Made by a program: the position numbers and the translations under genes. The notes beneath the pieces are model-generated. The model had not been told where the DNA came from. It searched no databases and saw only the letters and a list, made by a program, of their open reading frames with translations. This document shows positions 36,255 through 44,400 of a DNA stretch of 64,000 bases, piece after piece (position 1 is the stretch's first letter; the number at the start of each line of letters is the position of its first letter). Source of the DNA: Nocardia sp. NBC_01730 (GTDB lineage: Bacteria > Actinomycetota > Actinomycetes > Mycobacteriales > Mycobacteriaceae). Location of the stretch: NCBI RefSeq assembly GCF_035920445.1, contig NZ_CP109162.1:7626001-7690000 (forward strand), read 5' to 3'.

Positions 36255-36985
36255 CCGAGCCGGCCCCGGAGGTCACTGTCGCCGACACGGTGCGGTGGCT
36301 GCACGACGAGGGGCTGGTGCGCTTGGCTGGGGTCGCAGGCCGCACTTCGGAGACTCTGGTCGCCTACACGATCGACGTGGGGACCGGAACCGTCTCCGCA
36401 CATCCCGCGACTGGAGCCGGGGTCGGTGCGGATGTGGTGTCGCTGGCGGCCGACGACCTCCCCTACCCGGTCGGGACCGCCAAGCGCCTGGTGATCGTCG
36501 GTGTCACGGCCGCCGATACGGTGCTCGTCATCGATCTGGCGGCGACCCTGGCCATCGCGATCAATGCCGACCATCCGGAGCAGGCGGCCAGGTCTTGGGT
36601 GATGCAGCTGTTGCTGAATCCGGAAGTCACCATCACGACCAACAGCTCCGATGTCGCGATCGGCAGCAGTGCCCGGCTACGCCAAAGTTTCATCCCCGGC
36701 GGCGGCGCCACCTTGGTCAATATCGATGACACGCGTCCACCGGTCACTGCGGTGACCCTGAACGCGACCACCGACGGCCCCGATTATCTCGATGTCGCCG
36801 CCGACGGAACGGGGGAGATGTACCTCGGCGCCCGATTCTGGCAGCTGCGCCAGGTTATGCGCATCGAGGATGCCGCGTGGTCCGCGCTGGCGGACCGACT
36901 GGAATCCTCGTCCGAGGATGCCATCGACACGCCGGATACCGGCTATGCAACCAGTTCCGAACGACTCTCGGAGAGCAACCGATGA
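36251..36985 (+). CDS. Hypothetical cytoplasmic protein in Esp cluster
   Basis: 244 residues, not recognised. It is Val/Ala/Thr-rich and predicted mostly beta, with no membrane segment or signal. A middle section (VLVIDLAATLAIAINADHPEQAARSWVMQLLLNPEV) is amphipathic. The tight ATGA overlaps with the EspL-like gene before it and the EspD/EspH-like gene after it mean the three are translated as a unit, so a role in handling ESX substrates is likely. No function is assigned. Confidence 0.7.
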   Translation: MTEPAPEVTVADTVRWLHDEGLVRLAGVAGRTSETLVAYTIDVGTGTVSAHPATGAGVGADVVSLAADDLPYPVGTAKRLVIVGVTAADTVLVIDLAATLAIAINADHPEQAARSWVMQLLLNPEVTITTNSSDVAIGSSARLRQSFIPGGGATLVNIDDTRPPVTAVTLNATTDGPDYLDVAADGTGEMYLGARFWQLRQVMRIEDAAWSALADRLESSSEDAIDTPDTGYATSSERLSESNR

Positions 36986-37359
36986 CCGATATGCACCCGA
37001 TCGACTTGGATGACTTCGACCCCGACGACCCCGACGATCTCGACGCCGCGCCGCCGAATTGGCGAAGCATGACCTACGAGGTGTTCAACCCCGACCACAC
37101 CGTCGGCATCGGCTGCGACCGGGACGGCGAGATCATCGGCATGCACATCACCGACGACGCCCGCGACAACGGCGATGACTGGTTGGCCGCCGAGATCGTT
37201 CGGCTCGCCCGGCTGGCGCATATGAAATCGCGCGTCGGATTGCGAGCCGAGATGGAGCACAAGGGGACCCGCTCGTACACGATCGATTCGTTCGATCTGC
37301 CGACCGAGGCCTCGTATCGGGCCATGGAGGAGTCCGAGTTCGGCAGACGCGACTCCTGA
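36982..37359 (+). CDS. EspD/EspH-like protein
   Basis: 125 residues. An acidic Asp/Pro N-terminus (DLDDFDPDDPDDLDA) precedes a compact alpha/beta domain: MTYEVFNPDHTVGIGCDRDGEIIGMHITDDA...WLAAEIVRLARLAHMKSR. This follows the EspD/EspH layout (acidic N-terminus, then VTNP...VSVSTLMDGRI...LA.EI.VIADLARQKA, from memory). EspD and EspH are cytoplasmic or secreted helpers of the EspA/EspE class of ESX-1 substrates. The start overlaps the upstream stop by ATGA. Confidence 0.65.
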   Translation: MTDMHPIDLDDFDPDDPDDLDAAPPNWRSMTYEVFNPDHTVGIGCDRDGEIIGMHITDDARDNGDDWLAAEIVRLARLAHMKSRVGLRAEMEHKGTRSYTIDSFDLPTEASYRAMEESEFGRRDS

Positions 37360-37394
37360 TTGCCGACCATCGAATTCTGAGACAGGACACCGAC

Positions 37395-37712
37395 ATGACC
37401 GACCCGCTGGACATGGATGAGCCCCACGAGGTTGTCGCCTCGTCGGACAAGCACACGATCGCGATGACCAACGTCGGCGGTCACGTCGAGCGGATCACGC
37501 GAGACTTCGTCGTACCAAAACCCCCGCAGTCGAAGGTCGAGCGTCCACTCGCGGTGTTTACGGACTGGATGAAGACCGCGATCGAGGGCAAAGTCAAGGC
37601 CAACGGCCGCGATGCGGACGCGACCACCCACCACACCCGTGCCGTGTCCAACGCGCTTGCGCATCAGGACCGTGCCGGCGGCTCCCACATACACCGCGCC
37701 GAATCCCTCTGA
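37395..37712 (+). CDS. Small hypothetical protein in Esp cluster
   Basis: 105 residues, not recognised. It is hydrophilic, with an acidic start (MTDPLDMDEPHEV), a central beta-like stretch (HTIAMTNVGGHVERITRDF) and a His-rich C-terminus. It begins 35 bp after the EspD/EspH-like gene and ends 7 bp before the large gene downstream, so it belongs to the same operon. The central part resembles the first strands of the EspD-like fold, but weakly. Confidence 0.6.
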   Translation: MTDPLDMDEPHEVVASSDKHTIAMTNVGGHVERITRDFVVPKPPQSKVERPLAVFTDWMKTAIEGKVKANGRDADATTHHTRAVSNALAHQDRAGGSHIHRAESL

Positions 37713-37719
37713 TTCGCCT

Positions 37720-40191
37720 ATGGAACCGGAGCGCAGCAGCCCGTACTGGGACGCCATAGTCCGCGACAACTGGCCGGTGATCTCCCCGGCGGACTGGAAC
37801 GCGCTCGAAAGTCTCGCGCGCGATGGTGCCGCAACGCTCGACCTGCTCGAGGTCGAGAGCACGCGCCGCGAGTTTGACGAACGGGTGCGCTCCAGTGCGG
37901 GCCTGGAACCGGTCAAGCGCGACATGCTGCGCCAACGCGCGAACCCGCAGGCGTTCGCCGACGCGCTGGAGGCGGCGGCGGACACCTTCCGGGACTTCTC
38001 CGATCTGATCTACCGGACCAGAAACCAGATCCTGGACATCGTCGATCGCGCCACGTCGAAGATCCAGGCCACGCTGCGGGCCGCGGCGGCGGAAGAGGAC
38101 AAATCCGACGCCCAGACCATCCGGAACCGGATTCCCGGCATCATCGCCGCGGCCAGGGATGAGGTCGAGGACGTCGTTCGGTCAGCGCTCGGGTCGATCA
38201 ACCCGCAAGGCCTGCCCAGCCTTGCCCGCATCGCCGACGTACTAGGTCAGCCGGGGCCCTGGACGCCAAGGCATCCAGGTTCGCCGGACGACTATCAGCA
38301 GAACCGGCCCGCTACAGACCATTCCGGCTCCCCGCGGCATGGCGGACCGCATAGGCGTCACGCGCCGGAAGAGGGCCTCCCGATACCGCTGTTCCCCGAT
38401 CTCGCCGACGACGAGCCGCAGCTCGATTCGGTCGCCCCACCGGCACCGAGTATCGAATTCGGGGAAACGCCGAATACTGTTCCAGCCGAGGACACATCTG
38501 TCGTTCCTCCGTCTTCGACGCCCGCGCCTGCTCCGTTCGTGCCGGGCGGTACGACAACCCCTGGGGTCTATTCGCCCGCCGCCGACCACGACGGACCTGA
38601 TTTGTCCGCCGCGGGCCGGCCCTCGCATGCAGACGTAGAGGACAGCGAGCCGGCTGGTGCGGGCGGAAATGCTACGGCCGATGACACCGATTCAGACGCG
38701 CCGGACGATTCCGTCGAATCCGCGGCGCACGATCAGTCCGTGGCCGCATCCGCCACCGACACACACCGTGATACCGGGCTCGACACACCGGAGGTCAGGG
38801 GAGCACACGTGGACGGTCCGCCGGCTACGGTACAACCGCCTTTCCTCCTTCCCGGACCGGTCGCACCGGCCGCGCTGGCGGTGCCGCCGACGGTGCCGGC
38901 TGCTCACTCGGGATCGACAGTTTCGGCTCCGGCGGCACCGGCGGGTTCCGGACCGCCGCCGATCCAGGCCAAGCCGACGGCACCACCGGTCGACGCGCGG
39001 GGGCCTTCCGCGCCCCCGAAGGTCACCGCGGGTCCGGCGGTGCCGCCGTCAGGTGTCTCCACCGGCACTGCCAAGGTTCCGCCGACGAAACCGACCGATC
39101 AGCGGGTGGAGGGGCCCGCCGAAGCCGATGGAAGCGACGAGTTGATTCGCGGTGTGGTCGGCGCGGCCATGACCTCGGCGGCCGCCCCGTCATTCGTCCT
39201 CGGCGAGCGTGTCAACGGCGACTTGGTGCTGGCGCGCACATTGCTGAGCGGGGTGCTGGCCGCGGGCGGTGCGTCCGTGGTCGGGCTCGGGTGGGCGGTG
39301 TCGGTGATGCGGCATCAGAGCGGTGTCAGCGCGTTCGTGACGTCGAACGAGGGTCGTGGCTGGTTCCCCGCCGGGCTGTATCTACCGCGTGAGGCGTCGA
39401 CCCCGTGGGTCTGGGAGGTCTCCGATGGATTCGCGTGGGAAGGCGTGGCCGACCCGGCGCGAGTGCTCGCCGAATTCGGGCTGGCCTGGGGACGTAAGTC
39501 CGGGGCTCGACTGTCGGCGGTGGTGTCGTCGGAGCGGATCGACGCGGATCTGCGCCGGCAGTTGGGGGAGGTGCCTATGGAGGGCGAGGTGGGCGCCTCG
39601 TCGGCGATGGACCTGAGTGCGCCGGGACCTGGGCTGGTGGATCGCCTCGGTTTGGTCGGGGCGCCCGGGCTGCTGCAGCGGGTCGTTGCGACACCGGAGG
39701 GCGAAATCGGTTCGCGATGCTGGGAGTTGGCCTCGGACGCGCACGTCCGAGTGCGCAAGGCCGGTTTGGGCTCTCCGGAATCCCTGGGGGCACCCGGTGT
39801 GCGGGAACGAATTCTCGCCGCACTGCGTCAGCGCCGCGAGGTGGCACCGGAGTGGTGGGAGGAGCTGCGTGACGCCGACGACCTGCTCGCCGCGTCGATG
39901 TTGTCGCGACGGGCGGACGTGTCCCGAGTCGCCCTGGGCGAGCTGCGTTCCGACCAACCCGACGGCCGATCGACATCGGACCTGAGTGCCTTGCGTGGGA
40001 TGGTCTTCGAACGGCGGTGCGACGAACTCGTGTTGCTGCTGGCGAGCGCGCCGACGCGCCAGAACCTGCGCGACGCGGTGTACGCGCACGCACAGATCGT
40101 CGGACACCCGGCGTTCGTCGAACCCGCGGCCGCGGGGCCGACCGCCGGACCGGCTCGCCGCCCGACAATTACCGCCGGTCCGGGGCGCTGA
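37720..40191 (+). CDS. Large Esp-type protein with conserved C-terminal domain, paralogue A
   Basis: 823 residues. The N-terminal ~170 residues are helical and charged (WNALESLARDGAATLDLLEVES...), followed by a 300-residue Pro/Ala/Thr/Asp linker and a conserved C-terminal domain from about 500: VNGDLVLARTLLSGVLA, FVTSNEGRGWFPAGLYLPRE, VLAEFGLAWG, LRGMVFERRCDELVLLLA. The C-terminal domain is shared with the next gene and resembles the mycobacterial DUF5631/DUF5632 type (from memory, unverified). I start at ATG 37720; the open frame to 37612 runs through the previous gene. It is the last gene of the 29.6-40.2 kb operon. Confidence 0.7.
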   Translation: MEPERSSPYWDAIVRDNWPVISPADWNALESLARDGAATLDLLEVESTRREFDERVRSSAGLEPVKRDMLRQRANPQAFADALEAAADTFRDFSDLIYRTRNQILDIVDRATSKIQATLRAAAAEEDKSDAQTIRNRIPGIIAAARDEVEDVVRSALGSINPQGLPSLARIADVLGQPGPWTPRHPGSPDDYQQNRPATDHSGSPRHGGPHRRHAPEEGLPIPLFPDLADDEPQLDSVAPPAPSIEFGETPNTVPAEDTSVVPPSSTPAPAPFVPGGTTTPGVYSPAADHDGPDLSAAGRPSHADVEDSEPAGAGGNATADDTDSDAPDDSVESAAHDQSVAASATDTHRDTGLDTPEVRGAHVDGPPATVQPPFLLPGPVAPAALAVPPTVPAAHSGSTVSAPAAPAGSGPPPIQAKPTAPPVDARGPSAPPKVTAGPAVPPSGVSTGTAKVPPTKPTDQRVEGPAEADGSDELIRGVVGAAMTSAAAPSFVLGERVNGDLVLARTLLSGVLAAGGASVVGLGWAVSVMRHQSGVSAFVTSNEGRGWFPAGLYLPREASTPWVWEVSDGFAWEGVADPARVLAEFGLAWGRKSGARLSAVVSSERIDADLRRQLGEVPMEGEVGASSAMDLSAPGPGLVDRLGLVGAPGLLQRVVATPEGEIGSRCWELASDAHVRVRKAGLGSPESLGAPGVRERILAALRQRREVAPEWWEELRDADDLLAASMLSRRADVSRVALGELRSDQPDGRSTSDLSALRGMVFERRCDELVLLLASAPTRQNLRDAVYAHAQIVGHPAFVEPAAAGPTAGPARRPTITAGPGR

Positions 40192-40419
40192 CGTGGCGTC
40201 GCCGTGCGATCCGGCCGAATTCGCACATCCGGTGCGGCGAAAATCGGCTCGGTCCGGCGGTCCGGGATGCGTGGCGCTGTCCGTGTGTGCCGCTGGTGGT
40301 GCCGACGACCGATACGCCGACTCGGCCGCACAATGAGACCAGGTTCGGAAATCCGCTGGAACTCATTGTCGCGCAATCGAATACGGCAGCGGACGCACGC
40401 CGGACCGTTTTGTCGAATA

Positions 40420-40435
40420 TCCCCAAGTGTGGGAA
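40420..40435. promoter_or_regulatory. Palindromic site TCCCCA-AGTG-TGGGAA
   Basis: One mismatch from the 6-4-6 palindrome, 47 bp upstream of the next start codon. GACAATG follows after 5 nt (40441-40447), as at 29432 and at 44280 read on the minus strand. Confidence 0.72.
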
Positions 40436-40482
40436 GGATCGACAATGGAGAAATTCGGTGGTTGGAAAGGATCTGATCGAGC

Positions 40483-42378
40483 ATGCCGAACCGCATCGAT
40501 ATCGACCCTGCGGTACTGCGACAGCTGGCCAGCCAACACGACCAGGTCGCTCGCGATACCCGGGAATGGGCGAAGCCGCCCTCGGATTGGCTCGCGAGCT
40601 TCCTGCCCACGTACGGCAAGATCGCCTATCCTGTCTACGACGCACTGGAGCGCTACTACGATGCTCGGCAACGGGCAGGCGAGGCGCTGGCCGCCGAGCA
40701 CGACCGCACCGCCGAGTCGTTGCGCGCGTCGGCGGACGCCTACGAGCAAGCCGACGAAGACTTCGGTGCGCGGATCCGGCAAGCCGGTGGTTTGACCGAT
40801 AGCCAGCCATCGACGACCCCCGTCAGCTCACCGGCCGGTCCGAACGGACCCGCAACACCATCCACGCCTTCGCCCGTTGGACCGCCGCCCGTTGGTGGCC
40901 CTATCGCGGCCGGGCCCGACGGCACCCAGACCCCCCTTGGCTCTATACCCGGCGGTCCGAACGGAGCGACGCCGTCGACACCGGACACGTCAGGTCCGGT
41001 CGCGGCTCCGACCGACCAGGCAGCAACCGCGGGCACGCCGAATGCCACCGGAGCTACGTCGCCGAATGCTGCCGGCGCGACGCCGGCGGGGGCGAGTTCC
41101 GGCGTGACGCCGCCGACATCGGCGGGCATGCCGCCCACCGCGGCGGGTCCCGTCTACTCGTCCGCGGACGACCGGGGATCCGCGCAACCACCGACCGGCG
41201 CGACCGGACGGGCCGATATGCCACCTATGCCGGTGCCCGTCGCGACTCCGTTCTCCTCCGCTGTCGCGAACGCGAAGGACAAGGAATCCGAACCGTCGTA
41301 TGTCGTCGGCAACCAGGTGAACGACGATCTGGTGCTGGCGAGAACCCTGCTCGGCAGTGTGCTCGCGGCCGTCGATTCCCCGGTAGGCATGGCCTGGTCG
41401 GTGTCGGTGATGCGCGGTCCTGCGGGCGCGGGCGTGTTCATCAGCTCCAACGAAGGCCGCGGGTGGATGCCTGCCGGGCTGTTCCTGCCGCGTGAAGTTT
41501 CTTCCCCCTGGATCTGGGACGAGCTGCTCGCCGACGCGGATGGCAGCGGCTCTCCGTGGGAAGGAGTCTCGGACCCGGCTCGGGTGCTCGCGGAGTTCGG
41601 ACTGGCGTGGGGCGCGAAGGCCAACGCGAGGCTGTCGGCGCTCGTGTCGTCCGGGCCGATCGATCCCGGCCTGCGGTCGCGGTTCAGCGACGCGGCGATG
41701 GAGGGACTCGTCGGCCCCTCCTACGACGTCGATCTGCGCGAGTTCACGCCCGACACGGCCGACCGGCTGGGCTTGACCGGCTCGGTCGCGGGTCTGGAGC
41801 AGGTCTCTGCGGTGCCCGATACGCAGGTTCGGTCGCGCTGTGTGGAACTCGCGGTCGACGCACACGCACAGGTGGGCCGGTCCGGGCCGATACCCGGCGA
41901 GGCCGCCTCGTCGCGGCAGGTGCGGGAACGGATCCTCGCGGCGGTACAGGCCGGAAAGGCGGTGCCGCGCGAACTGTGGGACGAGTTGCGCGACGCCGAC
42001 GATCTGCTCGCGGCCGCGATGCTCGGCCAGCGCGTAGACGTTGGCCGGGTCGAGATCGGGCAGTTGCGGGTCGACGTGGGCGTTTCGCCGTTGCGCGCCA
42101 TGGTCTTCGAGCGCCGTTGCAACGAGCTGGCGCTGTTGCTGGCGAACGAATCGAGCAGGCAGAGCTTGCGTGACGCGGTGTACGCGCACGAGCAGATCAC
42201 TGAGCATCCACAGTTCGTGTCGACTCCGGCCCCGGTTTCGACTGCCGTGCAGCCCGAGCGCGTCGCCCGTCCTGGGACCCCGTCCGTTACGGCACCGTCC
42301 GTTGCCGGAGGGCCGCCGCAGGGTGCCGTGGTCGCGCCGTCGTCGCCACCCCCGGTCGCACCTCCGGAGCGGTCGTGA
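40483..42378 (+). CDS. EspC-like N-terminus fused to conserved C-terminal domain, paralogue B
   Basis: 631 residues. The first ~105 form a helical hairpin like EspC/WXG100-type targets (IDPAVLRQLASQHDQVARDT...) ending in a YxxxD export motif, YEQADEDF near residue 87. A Pro/Gly/Thr-rich linker (about 105-265) and the conserved C-terminal domain follow (VNDDLVLARTLLGSVLA, FISSNEGRGWMPAGLFLPRE, LRAMVFERRCNELALLLA). The C-terminal half is close to the preceding gene's, so the two are a tandem duplication with different N-termini. The YxxxD motif marks it as a likely ESX substrate. It has its own palindromic site. Confidence 0.72.
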   Translation: MPNRIDIDPAVLRQLASQHDQVARDTREWAKPPSDWLASFLPTYGKIAYPVYDALERYYDARQRAGEALAAEHDRTAESLRASADAYEQADEDFGARIRQAGGLTDSQPSTTPVSSPAGPNGPATPSTPSPVGPPPVGGPIAAGPDGTQTPLGSIPGGPNGATPSTPDTSGPVAAPTDQAATAGTPNATGATSPNAAGATPAGASSGVTPPTSAGMPPTAAGPVYSSADDRGSAQPPTGATGRADMPPMPVPVATPFSSAVANAKDKESEPSYVVGNQVNDDLVLARTLLGSVLAAVDSPVGMAWSVSVMRGPAGAGVFISSNEGRGWMPAGLFLPREVSSPWIWDELLADADGSGSPWEGVSDPARVLAEFGLAWGAKANARLSALVSSGPIDPGLRSRFSDAAMEGLVGPSYDVDLREFTPDTADRLGLTGSVAGLEQVSAVPDTQVRSRCVELAVDAHAQVGRSGPIPGEAASSRQVRERILAAVQAGKAVPRELWDELRDADDLLAAAMLGQRVDVGRVEIGQLRVDVGVSPLRAMVFERRCNELALLLANESSRQSLRDAVYAHEQITEHPQFVSTPAPVSTAVQPERVARPGTPSVTAPSVAGGPPQGAVVAPSSPPPVAPPERS

Positions 42379-43149
42379 GGATTTACGTGAGGAGGCCATC
42401 GGCCGCTATTCCATGAATTGCTTTCGGGAAACGGTGATTACAGCTCGAGGTTCGACTGCGGCAGTCTTGTCTGAAGAACAAGGGCAGCCAGACGAGGACT
42501 GTCAGCTGTGCCGAACCTCAACTCCTGTGCGATAAGGGCCTGGAACATCGGGTCTGCACCGCTGGAGAGGTCAATTTTCGAGCACATCGGATAGGTCGAA
42601 TTCATCAAGTGGTTCCTGCGCGACGACAACACAGGCCGGAGCGCGGTATCGACGCTCACGACAGTATGTTGAGTGGGTCGAGGGGCTCAACGGATTTCTC
42701 GCGGAGGTGGATGCCGGAAAGGCTGAAAGACAACGGTGTTTTCGCCTTTCCCAGCGAGTGCGACAAGAACCTGGAGTGTGTCGTCTCGCAGCCGTCGATC
42801 GAGGTGCCCCTGTTCGCGAAATCGGACGAGGTCGCCGATCGGGTCTAGAAGAAATTAAAGGATACTTCCGACTGTCCCCGGTACGTGTCGAAGTCCATGG
42901 TGGACATCAAGTCGGCCGGATGGCTCCACGCAAGGGGTTTCGTCGGTGGTCGCGCAGGCGTTCGGCAACTGCGCCGGTCCGCTCGTGGTGACCTAGACCG
43001 CGCGCAAGCAAGTCATCGTCGACGGCCGGACGATGCCGCTCGACCGCAATAACTCACCAGCCGGTAGGCAGGTCGGCTGCGGGCTCTTGCCACCCAATCA
43101 GCACGGACTCAGGTCAGCAGAAGCGCACCGGTAGTGACGCCAGCGCCGA
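42379..43149. other. Gene-poor stretch with gene remnants
   Basis: 771 bp between a plus-strand gene and a convergent minus-strand gene. It holds a fragment of the YTFPDGRTQ-type C-terminal domain (see pseudogene entry) and a 45-codon frame at 42711-42848 (MPERLKDNGVFAFPSECDKN...) preceded by GGAGGTGG. The stretch is less GC-rich than the neighbours and looks like a decaying substrate gene. Confidence 0.5.
42937..43053 (+). pseudogene. Remnant of the substrate C-terminal domain
   Basis: In one frame, codons from 42937 read VSSVVAQAFGNCAGPLVVT, then a stop (42994), then TARKQVIVDGRTMPLDRNN. These match, with a small deletion, the VSAVVAQALDAAFGNAAG and LEVIIDGQLQPF segments of the C-terminal domains of the genes at 29639 and 31777. 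The frame is interrupted and has no start, so it is a relic of a third copy. Confidence 0.55.
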
Positions 43150-44220
43150 CTACGCCGTGATCGCAGGGCTCGGTTCTGGATCCGGTTCGGCATCCTCCGA
43201 CGGCAGAGTTGACGGAGGCTGTCCCTCGGCGGGTGGCTGCCGACGACGCAGACTGGCATTCCGTATCGCGGGAGCGGAAGCCGCAGCGGCGTTCGGGTCG
43301 CCAGGGGGTGGTGCCTGGCCGGCCGGCGGAGGTGTGCCGGCGTTCTGGGTCTGCTCGCCTGGAGTGGCAGCGGCCACCGCGGTGGCGTTCGGGTCGCCAG
43401 GGGGTGGTGCCTGGCCGGGCGGTGGAGGTGTGCCGGCGTTCTGGTTCTGCTCGGCCTTCTTTTGTTTGTCTTCTTCGGCTTTTTCGAGCATTTCCGGTAT
43501 CTGCTGCGCCAGCGGCATCGCCATCATCGGGAGCATCGCGGCCATCGGAAGCAGCGATTGCAGAATGCTTCCGAGGCCGTCGCCGCCGCTACCCTGGGTA
43601 GCTGTGCCGCCGGTATTGCCGCCGCCGGTGTTCTTGCCGCCGCCTTCGTTAGCCAGGTTCTCGTTGAGTGCGGCGACCGCGGCGACTTTGTCGTACACCC
43701 GTTGCACGGCGTCGGCGACGGCCTTCAGCAAAGGCGGCTCCTGCTTTTCGGGCTTTTTGATGGTGCCCGCAGACTTCAGCGTAGTTTGGAGTTTTTTCAC
43801 GATGTCCCAGATGGACCTCAGGGTAGAGGCCTGCTCCGAGGCTATCGTGTCGGAGGTCTTGACGATCTGATTGTCGAACTGCAGCAGTTCCATCTGCTTG
43901 GCTTCGACCTTGTCGATCGTCTTCTGGTATGCCTTGTCTGCTTCGCCTTCGCCGAGGTTTTTGTACACGCTGGGCTGCAGCAGATCGCCGACGTCCGGCG
44001 GCAGTTTCGGCAGGCCACGACCGAGGAGGTCGACGGCGGTTTGAATCGCGGTTTCGCCCATCTCGACGAAGGCGCGCAGTCCGGCCGAAGCGCCCGGCGG
44101 TGGGTCCAGTTGTACGGGGGGGTCGGTCCGTTTGGCGGCGGAGACAACATCTGCCAGGGGAGTGGACGCCAGCTTCGCCTGCGTGATTTTGGTTTTGGGA
44201 TCCGCCGCCTGTGTTGCCAT
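43150..44220 (-). CDS. Putative secreted helical protein with Pro-rich tail
   Basis: 356 residues, not recognised. The N-terminal ~190 residues are helical and Lys/Gln-rich with coiled-coil character (ASEQASTLRSIWDIVKKLQTTL), then a Gly/Asn spacer, a Met/Leu-rich hydrophobic patch (LGSILQSLLPMAAMLPMMAM), a Lys/Glu helix and a Pro-rich tail with two copies of QNAGTPPPxGQAPPPGDPNA. The Met-rich patch plus linker resembles the middle of the other substrates here. There is no signal peptide. It is divergent from the NlpC/P60 gene, with its own palindromic site and GACAATG upstream. Confidence 0.65.
   Translation of the reverse strand: MATQAADPKTKITQAKLASTPLADVVSAAKRTDPPVQLDPPPGASAGLRAFVEMGETAIQTAVDLLGRGLPKLPPDVGDLLQPSVYKNLGEGEADKAYQKTIDKVEAKQMELLQFDNQIVKTSDTIASEQASTLRSIWDIVKKLQTTLKSAGTIKKPEKQEPPLLKAVADAVQRVYDKVAAVAALNENLANEGGGKNTGGGNTGGTATQGSGGDGLGSILQSLLPMAAMLPMMAMPLAQQIPEMLEKAEEDKQKKAEQNQNAGTPPPPGQAPPPGDPNATAVAAATPGEQTQNAGTPPPAGQAPPPGDPNAAAASAPAIRNASLRRRQPPAEGQPPSTLPSEDAEPDPEPSPAITA
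43291..43453. repeat. Direct repeat in coding sequence, 67-bp units 96 bp apart
   Basis: Units at 43291-43357 and 43387-43453 differ at three positions. They encode the Pro-rich tail repeats of the minus-strand gene 43150-44220. The period is 32 codons. Confidence 0.8.
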
Positions 44221-44264
44221 GCCGTCGCCACCACCTCTCAGAAGTCTTCCCCCATTGTCCCGGC

Positions 44265-44280
44265 TTCCCGAGTTTGGGAA
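44265..44280. promoter_or_regulatory. Palindromic site TTCCCG-AGTT-TGGGAA
   Basis: One mismatch from the palindrome, upstream of the minus-strand gene 43150-44220. Read on the minus strand, GACAATG follows 5 nt after the site, about 30 nt before the start codon. Confidence 0.72.
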
Positions 44281-44302
44281 GTACTGCAGAGTTCAACCAC
44301 GC

Positions 44303-44318
44303 CACCCACGGTTGGGAA
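44303..44318. promoter_or_regulatory. Palindromic site CACCCA-CGGT-TGGGAA
   Basis: The right arm is perfect and the left arm has two mismatches. It is upstream of the plus-strand NlpC/P60 gene, so this divergent region carries one site per direction, centres 38 bp apart. Confidence 0.6.
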
Positions 44319-44400
44319 TACGAATGAATCGGGCCAGGCGACACAATGACTAGCAGAAATGTGAGAGGCGGTCGGTGATGAGCGATGGCGAGTCGGTCGA

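Noticed and set aside
42711..42848. 45-codon frame with GGAGGTGG before the ATG, considered as a gene
   Set aside because: The ribosome site is only 1-3 nt from the ATG and the frame sits in a decaying region with no recognised domain; noted in the gap entry only.
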